Numbered from the stretch's first letter, positions 21,486-33,239 are shown. The stretch: DNA of 64,000 nucleotides from Ilyonectria destructans (GCA_020740775.1 JAHEWK010000013.1:434001-498000), one strand, 5' to 3'. A program made the numbers and translations. The notes: generated by a model not told the origin, from the letters alone.

Positions 21486-23393
21486 ATGAATATCACCATG
21501 ACCGAATTTCAGCCTTTTCATATTCTGACACCATCTCCGATCCTAGGCTACGGCTACGATGTGGACCAGTTTTGGGCAGCTGTTCGCGAAACGACGCCAG
21601 CAGCCATTATTCTCGATGCTGGCTCCACTGATCCTGGCCCATACATGCTCGGCACAGGGAAGACGCTATGTTCCAGACAATCCTATGTCAGAGATCTTGG
21701 CCCAATTTTAGAAGCCTGTTCAACCTACGGCATAAAACTGCTCCTAGGCTCTGCTGGAGGGGCTGGCACCAATGCGCAAGTGGATCTTCTCGTGGACATC
21801 ATGAGGGAAATCGCCACGCAAAAGTCCTACAGCTTTCGTCTTGCGACAATCAAGTTTGACGATAACCGCGACGCAGCCATCTCGAAGCTAGAGACGGGTA
21901 ACATGCATCCTTGCAGCTCCAGTCCCCCATTGCAGGTCGAAGACATAAGAGATGCTGTGACAGTGGTTGCCCAGATGGGAGTGGAACCATTCCTCGAAGC
22001 GTTGAAGGATCCCTCCGTCGATATCATTGTTGCTGGACGATCTTACGACCCCTCGCCGTTTGCGGCATTTTGTATGCATAATGGCGTTCAAGAGAGCGCT
22101 GCCTGGCACGTTGGCAAGATCATCGAATGTGGCGGACTTTGTACGATTCCAAAAGGGCGGTCCATCCTCGCCACCATGTTTGAGGACTGCTTCGTCCTAA
22201 CTCCCACAAGTCCCGAGCAGAAATGCACCCCAATCTCAGTAGCAGCTCATACATTATACGAAAAAAGCCGACCAGATAGCCTTCCCGGCCCAGGCGGCGT
22301 CTTGCATCTCGACGGATGTACATATACGCAGCAACCTGACGGCCGAAGTCTATTGGTTAAAGGTTCACACTTCGTCCCATCACCGGTATATCAAGTCAAG
22401 CTGGAAGGAGTCAAGGCCTTGGGATTTCGCTCGATATTTATTGGTGGCATCCGAGACCCTATTCTCATCAACGGCATTGACGAGTTTCTTGAGACGGTGA
22501 AGAAGACGGTCAAGGACGCATTCCCTGCACTACACACGGAGGGAGGGCCACGCATCATTTTTCATTTATATGGGAAAAATGCTGTCATGGGCGAGATGGA
22601 ATCTGAGACCAGAGTCAGCCATGAAATTGGGATTCTCGGGGAGGCCGTAGCTGAAACTCAGGATCTCGCAGACGCAGTTTCCGGATTCTGTCGGACCGTT
22701 GTTCTACATGGCTCGTACAAAGATCAACTGGCAACAGCAGGAAACCTGGCATCGCCTTTGACACCGTTGGACACACCCGTTGGGCCCGTGTTTAAGTTTT
22801 CAGTCTACCATCTTATGGACATTGACGATCCTCGGTCGCCTTTCCCAGTGGCTCACATGTCCCTTGGGACAAAAAGCACTGACCTTCAGCAAAACAAAAA
22901 GCAATTTGCGAGAAAATGTACCGCAAAGGTTTCGAGCAGCAAACTTGCAATATTAGATTGTAAGCATTCCAGGGCTGTCTTCAAGCATTTCTTCACTAAT
23001 ATATGCATACATTTAGCCGGCATCGTGGCCACTGCTTCCCGTCAGGAGCACAGAAACTCACCAACCCTCAAGGAGATTGCACGCGTGATCCGCTCTAAAA
23101 ACTCTGGCCCTTTTGAAGTCACCCTCGATGTGCTTTTTGGAAGTATCTCAGATTACCTTTACGTGAAAGATTCCAACGTTCTGACGGCTGACCTTGTGGA
23201 ACGACTCTACCGGCTCAAATCATCAGATGACATCGTCACTTGTATGTTTTACGAACCCGCACTGGCATGGAAGTGTACGTTCAAGAGGTATCAGGCACAA
23301 GGCAGCATTGGAGAGAGGGACACGTTCGGTGCGCAGATGCATGCACCAATGCTGGAGGTAGTGGTTCGTAAAGAGCAAAACGCAACGGAGTAG
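21486..23393 (+). CDS. AtuA-family (DUF1446) protein with C-terminal DUF4387
   Basis: One intron (22960-23016, GTAAGC...TTTAG) was removed, giving 616 residues. The N-terminal region carries the acyclic-terpene-utilisation AtuA/DUF1446 landmarks: ILSP-like start ILTPSPILGYGYD, DAGSTDPGPYMLG, GSAGGAGTNAQVD, DIIVAGRSYDPSPFAAF and HVGKIIECGG. The tail TLKEIARVIRSKNSGPFEVT matches DUF4387, a small domain often fused or adjacent to AtuA. Bacterial AtuA is needed for citronellol/geraniol breakdown, but its reaction is not settled; fungal versions are mostly uncharacterised. Start ATG 21486 was preferred to upstream in-frame ATGs because the conserved block begins just after it; 21498 is an alternative. 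Neighbouring PrpD and lyase-family genes suggest acid catabolism. Confidence 0.87.
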   Translation: MNITMTEFQPFHILTPSPILGYGYDVDQFWAAVRETTPAAIILDAGSTDPGPYMLGTGKTLCSRQSYVRDLGPILEACSTYGIKLLLGSAGGAGTNAQVDLLVDIMREIATQKSYSFRLATIKFDDNRDAAISKLETGNMHPCSSSPPLQVEDIRDAVTVVAQMGVEPFLEALKDPSVDIIVAGRSYDPSPFAAFCMHNGVQESAAWHVGKIIECGGLCTIPKGRSILATMFEDCFVLTPTSPEQKCTPISVAAHTLYEKSRPDSLPGPGGVLHLDGCTYTQQPDGRSLLVKGSHFVPSPVYQVKLEGVKALGFRSIFIGGIRDPILINGIDEFLETVKKTVKDAFPALHTEGGPRIIFHLYGKNAVMGEMESETRVSHEIGILGEAVAETQDLADAVSGFCRTVVLHGSYKDQLATAGNLASPLTPLDTPVGPVFKFSVYHLMDIDDPRSPFPVAHMSLGTKSTDLQQNKKQFARKCTAKVSSSKLAILDCKHSRAVFKHFFTNICIHLAGIVATASRQEHRNSPTLKEIARVIRSKNSGPFEVTLDVLFGSISDYLYVKDSNVLTADLVERLYRLKSSDDIVTCMFYEPALAWKCTFKRYQAQGSIGERDTFGAQMHAPMLEVVVRKEQNATE

Positions 23394-23599
23394 TTGCGGG
23401 CCACACGGCCGACCCGAACAGGCCCTGAATAATGGTCCCAAAACTCGGGGATAATGTATTTGCATCCATTGGGCCAGGATTGAATACGATCGTGTACTTA
23501 GCCATTTTAGTATTGTACATGATCACTTTGCGAGAGTAGTTTTTGATTGCAATAGCATTAAATGAATAGCGGGCCTTTATCCACAGGTAAATGCGCTTT

Positions 23600-25195
23600 T
23601 TAGTCAGCCCCTTGATATCCCAGCATGTTCTTCTGATTCTCCAAGTGCCAAATTCGCTCGATAGCTTTCTGCAGGGCCGATGTATCTTGCTGATTCCCGT
23701 ACCTTGCTAAAACCATAAACTTTGTTTCAAGCTCGTCGCTGAAAGAGCCTGCAGTTAGCAAGATTGACGCTCGTGACTGGAGCTACTCAACTTACCGAGT
23801 CAATGTCCGCCCGGGGTCCCCTTTCACAACCTCAACCTCTTCTTCCCACCTCTTCCCGTCCTTGGTGGTGACCACAACTCGACCTAGCCACTCCTTTGGG
23901 AATTTGCTCTCGATCGTCTGATCCAATACCATGGTCACCTTCTTCTGTAGCTGCCGCAGCTCTGTGTCCCGCAGTGCCTGCTCTGTAAAGTCTAATATGC
24001 TAGCACTTCCCCGAACCGCGGCAACTGCCAAGACGAAGCCCATTGAGAATTTGCTCTGATGGACTGTCTCGGCCGCTTCAGAAAGTGTGAGAATATCAAT
24101 GGCTGACTGATATGTGTGAGCCTCAATGCTTTCGATATCTTGAGTCTTGATGCTTTTAGAGTCCATGACAGCCAGCAAAGCATCTACCGAAGGGTGCGTG
24201 TGACGACACGAAGCGTACCACTTGAAACTTGATCCCATTACTGACCACCTTGAGCCTAGGCCGTTGTTGATAACTGAAGGATCTGAATCAAGTCCGGATG
24301 ATAGCGTCGCCACCATGCCGCGGTCGCCTTCGAGGATGTTGCTTGGTCCAAGCAAGCCAGAATCGGCAAGATATGCAGAAAGGACGCCATCAGATGCGGC
24401 TTTTCCTGTATGCACCTGTTTTGAATGTGTCGCGTCCAAGAGAAATTGCCATAAGCCAGCGGCTTGCGTACCCGCCGTACCCACGGCAGACAGCATGGTT
24501 GAAGCACCATGGTGGAGGAGATATGATGCCGTAGCTGCGGCACCGACTATCCCAGTCGTGGCGGTTGTATGAAACTTCTATTCAAGGGATGAGAACTAAG
24601 CAGGCTATTTATTCCCTAAGAGAAGACTGTTGAAGACTTACTTTGTAGTGAGACTTGCCCAGTCTCTCGCCGTATCTGCAGGCAAATTCATATCCCACAA
24701 CGCAGGCCGCGATAAAGTCCTCTCCGCTTGCATCCACTTCTTGCGCAACAGCCAAGGCAGCTGGAAATACAACTGTGGCCTTTTTGGTTCGAAATTCAGT
24801 TTATTGTATCATAATTAAACCGGTAATCGGCATGACCCAGTATTTGCACATACCGGATGCATCATGCTGCTGTTGTGTAGATCATCTTGTTCGACAACGT
24901 GTGAACTTGCACCGTTGATAAGAGCCGCAAAAAGAGGGCTGGTGCGGAATCCAGGGCGCCCAACAACTTCACTCTTTCCGGTATCTGGTCCCTGTGTCTT
25001 CGCAAGTTTGAGCATCGATACTACACTTACGTGGTCTCGCCCTGCAAGCGCCGACCCGAACCAGTCTAAATACAATGACTTGGTACGGTCGACAACTTCC
25101 GGTGGTAGATCAGCGAACTTTAACGAACATGCCCACGACGTTAGGTCATGGGAAGGACTTGTCGCACCGTTCGTAGCGTCGCCGATGTTGACCAT
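23600..25195 (-). CDS. MmgE/PrpD-family protein
   Basis: Four exons (25195-24854, 24779-24642, 24577-23796, 23738-23600) give 466 residues. Landmarks are LDWFGSALAGRDH, NGASSHVVEQDDLHNSSMMHP, ATVVFPAALAVAQE, FHTTATTGIVGAAA, FKWYASCRHTHPSVDALL and the C-terminal DELETKF. The family includes 2-methylcitrate dehydratase (PrpD), cis-aconitate decarboxylase and MmgE, so a dehydratase or decarboxylase acting on a tricarboxylate-like acid is expected; the exact substrate is unknown. The last splice acceptor (CTCTTTCAG) was chosen because it restores the DELETKF motif. The gene is convergent with AtuA. Together with the ICL/PEPM lyase at 38.6 kb it recalls the dehydratase/lyase pair of methylcitrate metabolism. 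Confidence 0.9.
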
Positions 25196-26161
25196 TTTGA
25201 CGGGATTGGTTAGAAATACCCGAATAGTGCGTAATAAAGAAGCAACCGAAAATACAGCGTCTGCGTATCGTACGGATGGCCTTGCGAGTGAATGCCAGAA
25301 GGAGACAACAGGAGAGGGGTTTTTTCTGTTAGGTTGCACTCTTAATGTAATCACCGGAGTAGTACTTGCGTCTTTTTCACCGTCACATGAAGCAAGGAGG
25401 TGGGGGGTGAGAACAGATTACGTTATGAGGAGCAATAATGTGGCATGGCGCTGCTTGTGGGGGAATACAACATTGCTTTGGCCACTCATGTTCGTAATGT
25501 TAGTTTACAAATTAACCGACGATACCCGAAACCCGATTTCGCAATCGCTGAGGGCCTATTTAAGCTGATTTATTTCAGGCTAAATCTCTTGCCTTATCTG
25601 TTCCGCCTGTACATGCATTACTCACTTCAAATCCAAGTTCAAGACTCAGTGTACCTCATTTGAAAGGAACTGAGCTTGAGGATGGTGTATCGGTAAAGTT
25701 TATGGAAACGTTACATTCAATACTCATACCTTCTCAGCGTCGACTCTGTAACTTGTAGTCAATGTCGGACCACTACTGATCCAGTTTTAGCGCTAGGTTG
25801 AGAAATACAATTCACAAATAGGAGCTTCTCGCTTTTCTCTTCCCGTTACCTGACCCAAGGCAGATGTAAAATCTACTCGCGAATGCCATTTGTTCTCGTG
25901 TGATGCTCAATCCAACCAGTGGGGATAGTGACTTGAGATGCTGCTGAAGACTCAATTTCCCCACAACGCAGGAGCCAAAATCTTCTGACTCCCGAGTTAC
26001 CGATTCTTCCCCCACCAGTAAATGCCAAATGTGGGGTACAGGCATTAACAAGACAAGGGGACAAACCCCACCTTCGTTGGACAACATACAGCCAGTACGT
26101 GCCATGGTACCGGCGGTTCTGGATTCGAGGTTATTGCCAGCAATCTCGAGCGCTTCCACAC
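25196..26161. other. Divergent promoter gap (PrpD / carboxylesterase)
   Basis: This gap contains several G-rich words on the PrpD side (GTGGGGGG near 25400, TTGTGGGGGAA near 25455) and three elements on the esterase side. No gene was recognised. Confidence 0.55.
25958..26038. promoter_or_regulatory. Cluster elements upstream of carboxylesterase
   Basis: TCCCCACA lies at 25958-25965 and TGTGGGGTA at 26030-26038, and a further ACCCCACC lies near 26065. They lie about 95-205 bp before the esterase ATG. Confidence 0.55.
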
Positions 26162-28215
26162 ATGCCATCGAACGAAATGGAAAGTCTTGATGAGAAAACC
26201 GTGACGCTTAACCATCCAACTTTTGGATGTTTGATGGGTGTCAAGACAACAGACGGGCCTGTTCAGTTCAGAAACGTACCCTACAGCAACCCCCCATCTC
26301 GATGGAGGCATTCAAGCCCACTTAGCTGCATTCCAAGCGACCCGTTGCATCCGTACGATGCCACTCGATGGGGACCAGCTCCTCCGCAGCCGGACAATGC
26401 TATTGATTTCGACTTTGGCCTCATACAGAAAAGGCTCAATGTTGATCAAAGGCTGGATCGCAGCGAGGAGGAATGTCTGAATATGGTAATAACAACACCG
26501 TCTCTTGATGTCAGCGGTTTGCCAGTTATGGTCTTGTATATCATTGCCTCCATACTGACACCATCGCCTACGCGCTGACATTTTACTATAGCATTCACGG
26601 GCAAGCTTAACGATACTAATGACTGCGATTTGCCACTAACTACAATCCCAGTGGTGGATTCTTCGTAGGCTGCAATGCCTGGCCCCAATATAGTAAGTTG
26701 AGATCGTGAGAAATATCAAATGTGACTGATGCTAATTTCGTACCGACTTGTGTCGATTTGTTCAACATTCGGCCGGTATGGGCAAACCCGTAATTGGAGT
26801 CTCCATAAAGTAAAAGAAGCTTTCCTCCACGGCAGTCGATCTTTTAATATCTAACACACATCAGTTACCGATTGGGATTACTCGGGTTCCTTGGCTCGAC
26901 GGAGCTGGAAGACGAGGAGCGCGCAGGAAACTACGGCTTGATGGATCAGGTGACAGCATTTAAATGGGTACGCAGTATTCAATACTTCCGTGCCGTTAAT
27001 GGCTGTGCTAAGGCCGTACTAGATCCAAAGGAACATTGCTGGGTTCGGAGGCGACTCCGGAAATGTGACAGTGTTTGGAGAATCGGCAGGGTCCAGTAGG
27101 TGCTTTTCAGCCTTGAAGTGCAGTCGAAGTTGACAAAATTTTAGTTTCGATCAACCTTCACCTTCTCAGAGATGAGCCTCTATTCCAGCGAGCAATTTGC
27201 ATGTCTGGCGACCCACGGCTTCGACAACCACAGCCAATTGAGGTCAATGAGCGAACAACATTTCAGCCTCTTGTGAGCTCCTTGGGACTCGCCGATCTCC
27301 CCGCCTCCGAAAAACTCGAGAGTTTACATCGAACACCCTGGGAGACGCTAGTCAAGTCGAATCTCAATGTACGAGTGTTCCCTAGCGTCTCAAGTGGCTT
27401 TGTACCGTTGGAGGCTGAGTTTGAGCCCCTTCGAGATCAAGTAGCGAGGCACTTTTCTTGGTGCAAGAGCTTGATGGTTGGTGACTGTGCACAGGATGTG
27501 AGTTCGTATCAGACTCGTGTGTTTCGAAAGGCTAACCCATAAGGCATCGGCGTTCCGCAGAGGAGCCTTAAAGCCAAATTGGGTCGACGATTTCAATGTT
27601 GCTGCAGAACAATACCTTGAGCGTCAAGAAGTTGAAGCCATCCATGAATTATACAAATTGGGGCACAGTGGATTGCCGAACACAGAGCCTGGCCTCACAC
27701 AATTCATATCCGACGTACGATTCTACCTCCCTGTGGTTCTGATGAGAATGGCAGCACCTAAAAGTGCCGACCTGAGAATTTATCACCTTCTTGAGGTAGG
27801 TGATGTTACTTACTTGCACCAAAATATTTCTTTTCGGAGGGGTGAATAACCAAGTATTATATAGGGTAATTCATTTGAGGGACCTTTTAAAGGCGCAGCA
27901 TCACACGTACTAGACATTGCTCTAATATTACAGAATTACGATGAACATTTGCCTATGGAGACTTCAGCGCTGGGGAAGCGGATGGCTGAAAATTTTATTG
28001 ATTTTGCGAATGGTATCCCAGAAACGACGGCCAAGACCGATGGAGGACCAGGCCGACAAACGACAGTCTGGGGTCCCGACGGTCGGCATAGGCAGATGTC
28101 TGAGCATGAATATGATTCATCAGAGCGAGGAAGCAGTGCTGAACTGCTCAAGAAAATTGGGTTGGATAAATGCATTGCGACTTTGGAATTGTTTCAGTTT
28201 GGGAGGAGGTTGTAA
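26162..28215 (+). CDS. Type-B carboxylesterase with 9-nt microexon
   Basis: Nine exons (26162-26535, 26592-26600, 26652-26692, 26746-26809, 26865-26967, 27023-27095, 27145-27497, 27544-27795, 27865-28215) sum to exactly 540 codons. The order of motifs is FRNVPYSNPP, oxyanion HGGGFFVGC, VSINYRLGLLGFLGSTELED, MDQVTAFKW, nucleophile FGESAGS, and a C-terminal region ending LFQFGRRL. The catalytic Ser lies in GESAG. The oxyanion segment can only be spelled by using the 9-base exon CATTCACGG followed by an intron with a GC donor (GCAAGC). The next intron (26693-26745) seems to end in CG instead of AG, which may cripple splicing. The family hydrolyses esters; the substrate is unknown. Apart from that acceptor the gene looks intact. 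Confidence 0.82.
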
Positions 28216-28762
28216 TGCGAACTGCGTGTCTGAGGATTCCAGAGCTGACACGTAAAATTCCCCTCTACAGACTAACGCCTTCAAAGTGGTCATCATGGCT
28301 GACGCCATTTGACGCAGGCTCAGTTGTGCCACGATCAGATCTCTTTATATTTAGTGGCATGTTCTTAACGTCGTTTAGAAGTTTCGTCAAAGCTTCCATG
28401 AGCTCCGTTCGGTGCGACCATTAGCAATGCAACTGAATGTCCAACCACATCTAACAAATCCCGACGCTAAGTGTAAAATTGAGGGTCGTTGTGGCACGAA
28501 ACAATCTAGATAGTTATCACAGAGCCAGCAAATTAACCCTGTGAAACTCATTGCATCCAGTGAGATTCCCTTGCTCTGATAATTGGCCAAGCCATATCTG
28601 AGCACATATCATCAGCTAGGCGGTGGTCCGTAGATTCACTCCCTAAAAATGCCGAACGATGTCAGAAGTGCGCCACTTCAGCCCGCGGAGCTGAAGTGAT
28701 TGCTGTGATGCGAGTCGAGCGGAAAGATTCTTGAGGTTTTGACACATGACGTTGGTATCTAG
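28216..28762. other. Convergent 3' gap
   Basis: This gap lies between the ends of the esterase and the C2H2 regulator. There is no gene and no copy of the shared element, as expected of a gap without promoters. Confidence 0.5.
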
Positions 28763-31700
28763 TCAAATTCGGTTAGAAAGGAAACAACCGGGAATTCCGC
28801 ATGGAAGCCGTGACATACATCTCCACACCCATTGGCGCATCAGCAGACAGTAGAAGTCCAACGGAATCGTGGCTGGATGCGCTTCTGAAGATTCGGAGCA
28901 CAAGCCCTGGTCACGCAGTTCTTCAAAAATCTCACTGAAGAGCTCGTCCAGCGTGCGAATGGTGTCCGCAATTTCGCCTTCGGTTGGCAACTGGAACGCT
29001 GCGTTGGCTCTGATGTTGAGCCACCAGGCCAGCACAACGGCTAGAGATGGACAAAAGGTTAGCGATATCCATATCTGGATGTGAATGAAGTTGGATCAAA
29101 CTCACCTCCTTCATACGCAGTCACGAGAACATGGCCTCCAAACTCCAGCGCTGCCGTCAGCTGAAGATGCGCGACGCCGAGCTTCGCGCGCACCAACCAA
29201 GAGCTTGCCGCATACTTGACAGCTTTCAGCACCTCTCGCTGTGGTTTAAACTCGGGTAATGCCACATGGGACCCTGGATCCTGGCAGATTCTTTTCAAAA
29301 TTCGCAACTCCGGACCCATGTACAGGTGGTAATAGGCCGAGCCGAGTAGCGATAGGCAGTCGGCCATCAAGGGGTCCCCGTATTTACTCGGAATGCTTTC
29401 GGCGTGGGGATGACGGCGCCAGAGCCTTTCCCAAGTTTTCAAGCTGGCTTCTAAATTGGCCGTGTTGTGGTGGCTAAAGGCCGCGTCTAGCCCGTATGAC
29501 GACCGCTCGTGCCCGCAGACGTATGACAGAAGAGAACCGAGATAGGCCAAAAGTCCAAAAGAGCTAAGGGTCGCCGTTGGAAAGTCGTTAGCCCAGGCTT
29601 TGCGGATGACACCAATTACGGTATGGGGTGCGTAGCACTGTGAATCCTTGGTGTGTTCCCATGAAGCAGCCGAGGAGGCTCTCCACAGACCGTCGTTGGA
29701 TGGTATAGGAAGCCGTGACATGGTTTGAGGGGCCAGGAGACAGATTGCCTCGGGGTCAAAAATTAAAATGACGCTATTCAAAACGCATGTCCAGCATGCA
29801 AGCCTGATGGTTGAAGCGTGGTCAGGTCATCGGGTAGAACAGAAGCTGGGGGCTTGGAAGTAAGTATACCTGCTCAGCGTCTCGACGTAGATCCATTGGC
29901 GCCAGTCTGAGTATGCGGAAGCCCAGCCCTCTTTAATTTCACACTCAGCCGTGCGCAGAAGCTGTAGTGGTCAGCGCAAAGCTCTGCAGGGGGAGCAGAG
30001 ATGGGTATCATGGCTTCATCAAAGTTGACGTACATCGGTGACGAGTGAAAAGTGACGCTGAGCCTGCCGTAGGTAGCGCGGATTACTGGACAGCGCTCCC
30101 ACCTGGACGCACAGTAGGGTCGCTTGAATGGTGCACAAATCCGAGATGGACTCGCTCAGTAGACATGTCTCATACTGGGACTGGCGTTAGGAAACTTGAG
30201 AAGCAGAGGACGCAAGGGAAGATCACCTACGCGAGAGAGGAGGTAGCAACTTGCTTCATAAGCCTTGAATGCGAATTCGTGCTCCGATACGTAACATCCT
30301 CCGACTGCCATCATGGCTAGTAATAAAGGACCTGGAAAATCAGTTTGCCAACTCAGATACCGATACAGACGGGAATAATCTTACCTCGCGTCGCTGAAAT
30401 TGCAAATGTCGGCCTGTGAACAATTGGCGTGTGCGGGTCAAAGTACTCAAAGTATGCGTTCAATAACCTTGAGATTCGAGACTTGGTAGGGACTTTTGCA
30501 TTAAGGCTGGGTTCTATGGCATTGGCCTGCACAAGTGCCTTTTGAACTTCCATTGCATCTTGATCTGAGCAGCGGATTGCCTGGAAAGAATATTTAGCCG
30601 AGGGATATTCAGGCTGTCCCTCTGGGGCGTAGTGTGGTGACGCCGTTGGCGTTACGTGGCGGGTTCGGATAGATAGAATCTCTGCGGGGGCCGAAATGTC
30701 GTCCTCGCAAAAGGCATTGACAGTCCTTTGGGGTGGTGCAAAGGAATTCGGGTGGTCGAGAATGTTGAAGTCGAATTCGGGCAGAAGTGAGTCCTCCAAA
30801 AAGATGAAGTCGCCAGGGCTGAAGTCTGGAAAGTCTTCGAGAACAATGTCTTGCAGGAATAACGACTCCAGTGTCTGAGGGCCTGGTACGTTGGAGTTAA
30901 ATTGCAATTGCGGAAAATGAGACTGGGGTATCGGGGCTGGAAGCCCATTAATGGACTGTGCCTGGACGGTGTTATCTGGCAGTGATAGGGCGGGGTCCAA
31001 GACAGACCCATCGTGATGGTCCGCGAAGGACGGGCTATGACGGGTTTGGCCAGATCCCGCAAGCTCAGAAAGCACAGCTTCGCTATCCACTTGCTCCTCA
31101 GAATGACATGATGTCACCGAGTCAGGCGGGGTATTTGGTTCTTCCGGCGGGCGAGACTGATCCTCAAGCCCCGAGTTTGCGGGTGTTGCATCTTGCAGTC
31201 CACGGCGAGGGGCTCCGGGGCTGGATGCTAGTGACCTATTCACGCGGTCAGATCCGAATGCGACGTTGGAGGAAAGGCGCATGGCTGTATCTCACATGGC
31301 AAGTAAGGTTCCTGCAGCCTGGTCTTTCGTTGCAGACTGCCTTCGTGCAAACACGACAGACTCATCGCTCGCGTCTAGGCCGTCGTCGGCGGCGGCCGAG
31401 TCGTCGAGCCGTGAGGGACACTTCTTGCGGTGCCTTTGAAGAACATCTGCCCTCCCATATCTGGCGCCGCAGGCTTGGCACTTGAATGGTTTGCGATTCT
31501 CATCTGGCAGGAGTGTCGTTAGGCACACAGGTCGGCGTCAGTCTATGCCCGCGTTGGAGACTCACGAGAAGTTACATGGCGGTGCAGGTGTTCCGCTCTC
31601 ACGAAGCGTCTCTGGCAAAATCTGCAAGCGTGGGGACGAGGTCGCCGCGCGTCGCTTCGGGTTGTCGCTGCCACAGGTCAGTCGGTGCCCAGCACAAGAT

Positions 31701-31793
31701 GGAGACTCGTCTCGTACCGCCATCGGGAGCCACGGGTGAAGCGCCGGGGAGGTCGGTCTGCAGCTGGTGGTCTGCGGTCACCTGAGGCGTCAT
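28763..31793 (-). CDS. C2H2 zinc-finger regulator with fungal transcription-factor domain
   Basis: Nine exons (31793-31718, 31667-31566, 31503-31296, 31235-30385, 30331-30231, 30180-30034, 29961-29870, 29773-29106, 29040-28763) sum to exactly 841 codons. Finger 1 is C40-x2-C43-x12-H56-x3-H60 with helix RAEHLHR; finger 2 is C68-x2-C71-x12-H84-x3-C88 with helix RADVLQR. An acidic, Pro/Ser-rich middle follows, then a fungal-specific transcription-factor region beginning near RISRLLNAYFEYFDPHTPIV. Nuclear DNA-binding activator or repressor is the expected role. Helix residues R-E-H-R (finger 1) predict GGG, and R-D-V-R (finger 2) predict G-T/N-G. With finger 2 reading the 5' triplet, the expected site is GTGGGG, the core repeated through this cluster. 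Its own upstream gap holds an inverted pair of that core, so autoregulation is possible. Confidence 0.92.
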
Positions 31794-32101
31794 TGTGTTA
31801 CCGAAGGCGTCTCTTGACGCACGGCGGTCAAATCATAGCGATCGAGGAGGGTCGGGAAATCGTCGAGATTGCAAAGAATCGTCAAAAAGCGAGCATCGTC
31901 ACGACGGGGGTTTGTGCAAGGATGAGGATACTGTGGCGGGGGCCCCTGGAGCAGCTGTCGATAAGGTGAAGCCGCGATGATGCGGGGCCCCGCAAACCTT
32001 TGGCCACTTTGAGACCAGAAGCAGGCCAGGGGCAGTGGCTTGTTCCCTGTCGCGGAGTCCACTTTCCTGCGTTGCAAACCCAGATACTTGGGCCAGCTTC
32101 C

Positions 32102-32137
32102 GGCGTGTCCCGCGTGTCTCGCGTGTCTCGCGTGTCT
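32102..32137. repeat. 9-bp tandem repeat, about four units
   Basis: Three exact CGCGTGTCT units follow one degenerate unit, about 310-345 bp upstream of the C2H2 regulator ATG. It is a small, probably length-variable minisatellite. Confidence 0.8.
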
Positions 32138-32554
32138 GGCGGCGGCAGGCCAGACACAACACAAGCACGACCCCGTCTTCATTTGGAGCCACCGGGTCCG
32201 GTGTTGATCCCAGGAAAACATCAATTTGACCAATACTGACTGGGCTCAAATCTACGCTACGTGAATACGCGGATGCAAATGGGACAACAATTGACAAGTA
32301 GCTCTGCCGTCATCCCGTATTATGCCTCTGTCAATGCTGTTCCTATTCCCAACCTCGCCCCGCCACCGCCACCGCTACCGCTACCGCTCCGGTCCCAACA
32401 AGGAATAGCACGGTGAAGAGCTTTTACAGCCCAATAACCGATGAGGGGTTACGCAGACTCACCGCAGCCAGTGCCACAGTCCGAGCATTCCAGGCATTCA
32501 GCGGAAGCGGAAACTGGAAAGTTCCTCGGCAACATCTTCAAGGCGGGTTCAGCT

Positions 32555-32575
32555 TACCCCACATGTGGTGGGGTA
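32555..32575. promoter_or_regulatory. Inverted pair of cluster element, 5-bp spacer
   Basis: TACCCCAC, then ATGTG, then GTGGGGTA is a perfect 8-bp inverted repeat around a 5-bp spacer. It lies between the divergent C2H2 regulator and the flavin monooxygenase. The spacer length equals that at 21076-21094. Confidence 0.7.
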
Positions 32576-33223
32576 GGAGTCGAAGAAGCTGGAGCCCGCC
32601 GGCGCCAGTATCAGCCAGGACGCAAACTTCCAGGTGGCGGTTCGGATGCTGTGGTGTAGTCACACTCGGATTCAGCACTTCTGTGGCGTATGCCCGTGAC
32701 GTGTAAGTACGGGGTAGATCCTGCTCCCTGCACTGTACCGGGCTCATTCCCTGCGCATCACCGAGAGCTGCCTCACCAGGCGCGTTGACTGACATGATGG
32801 ACGTTTGACCGATCGTTACACAGTCAAATGGAGCTGGGAATGACCCATTGATGAGAAATTCAATAGTGCCTGGCTCGACGCTTCAGCCGCCGGTGGAGCG
32901 GCATTGCGGTGTAGTCCGTGTGGGGGAGCAACAGCTTGCGTTTTATTGCTCGGCAAAAATTGCATGCAGGCAATGTTCGATAAAATTTGCAAAGACATCA
33001 ACTATCAAACAGAGTACTCTGTCCCAAGTGTTTTATGCTTCGCATTTGAGGTGGCATAATCCGGGCGGTCAGATAATGTCGGTCCATTGCGTCCCTTAAA
33101 ATCACAGGTCGTGTGGTTAAAACGCCGGAAAACTGCTGGGTCAATGGAGTCGATGTGGCCAGAACGAGTGCTCAGAGCTGGTATGTGATGCCATGGTTCT
33201 ATCTAGTATTGTTCACTGCTCTC

Positions 33224-33239
33224 TGTGGGGAGTGGGGTA
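33224..33239. promoter_or_regulatory. Tandem cluster elements before FMO-1
   Basis: TGTGGGGA and GTGGGGTA lie head to tail, about 255-270 bp before the FMO-1 ATG. Confidence 0.5.
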
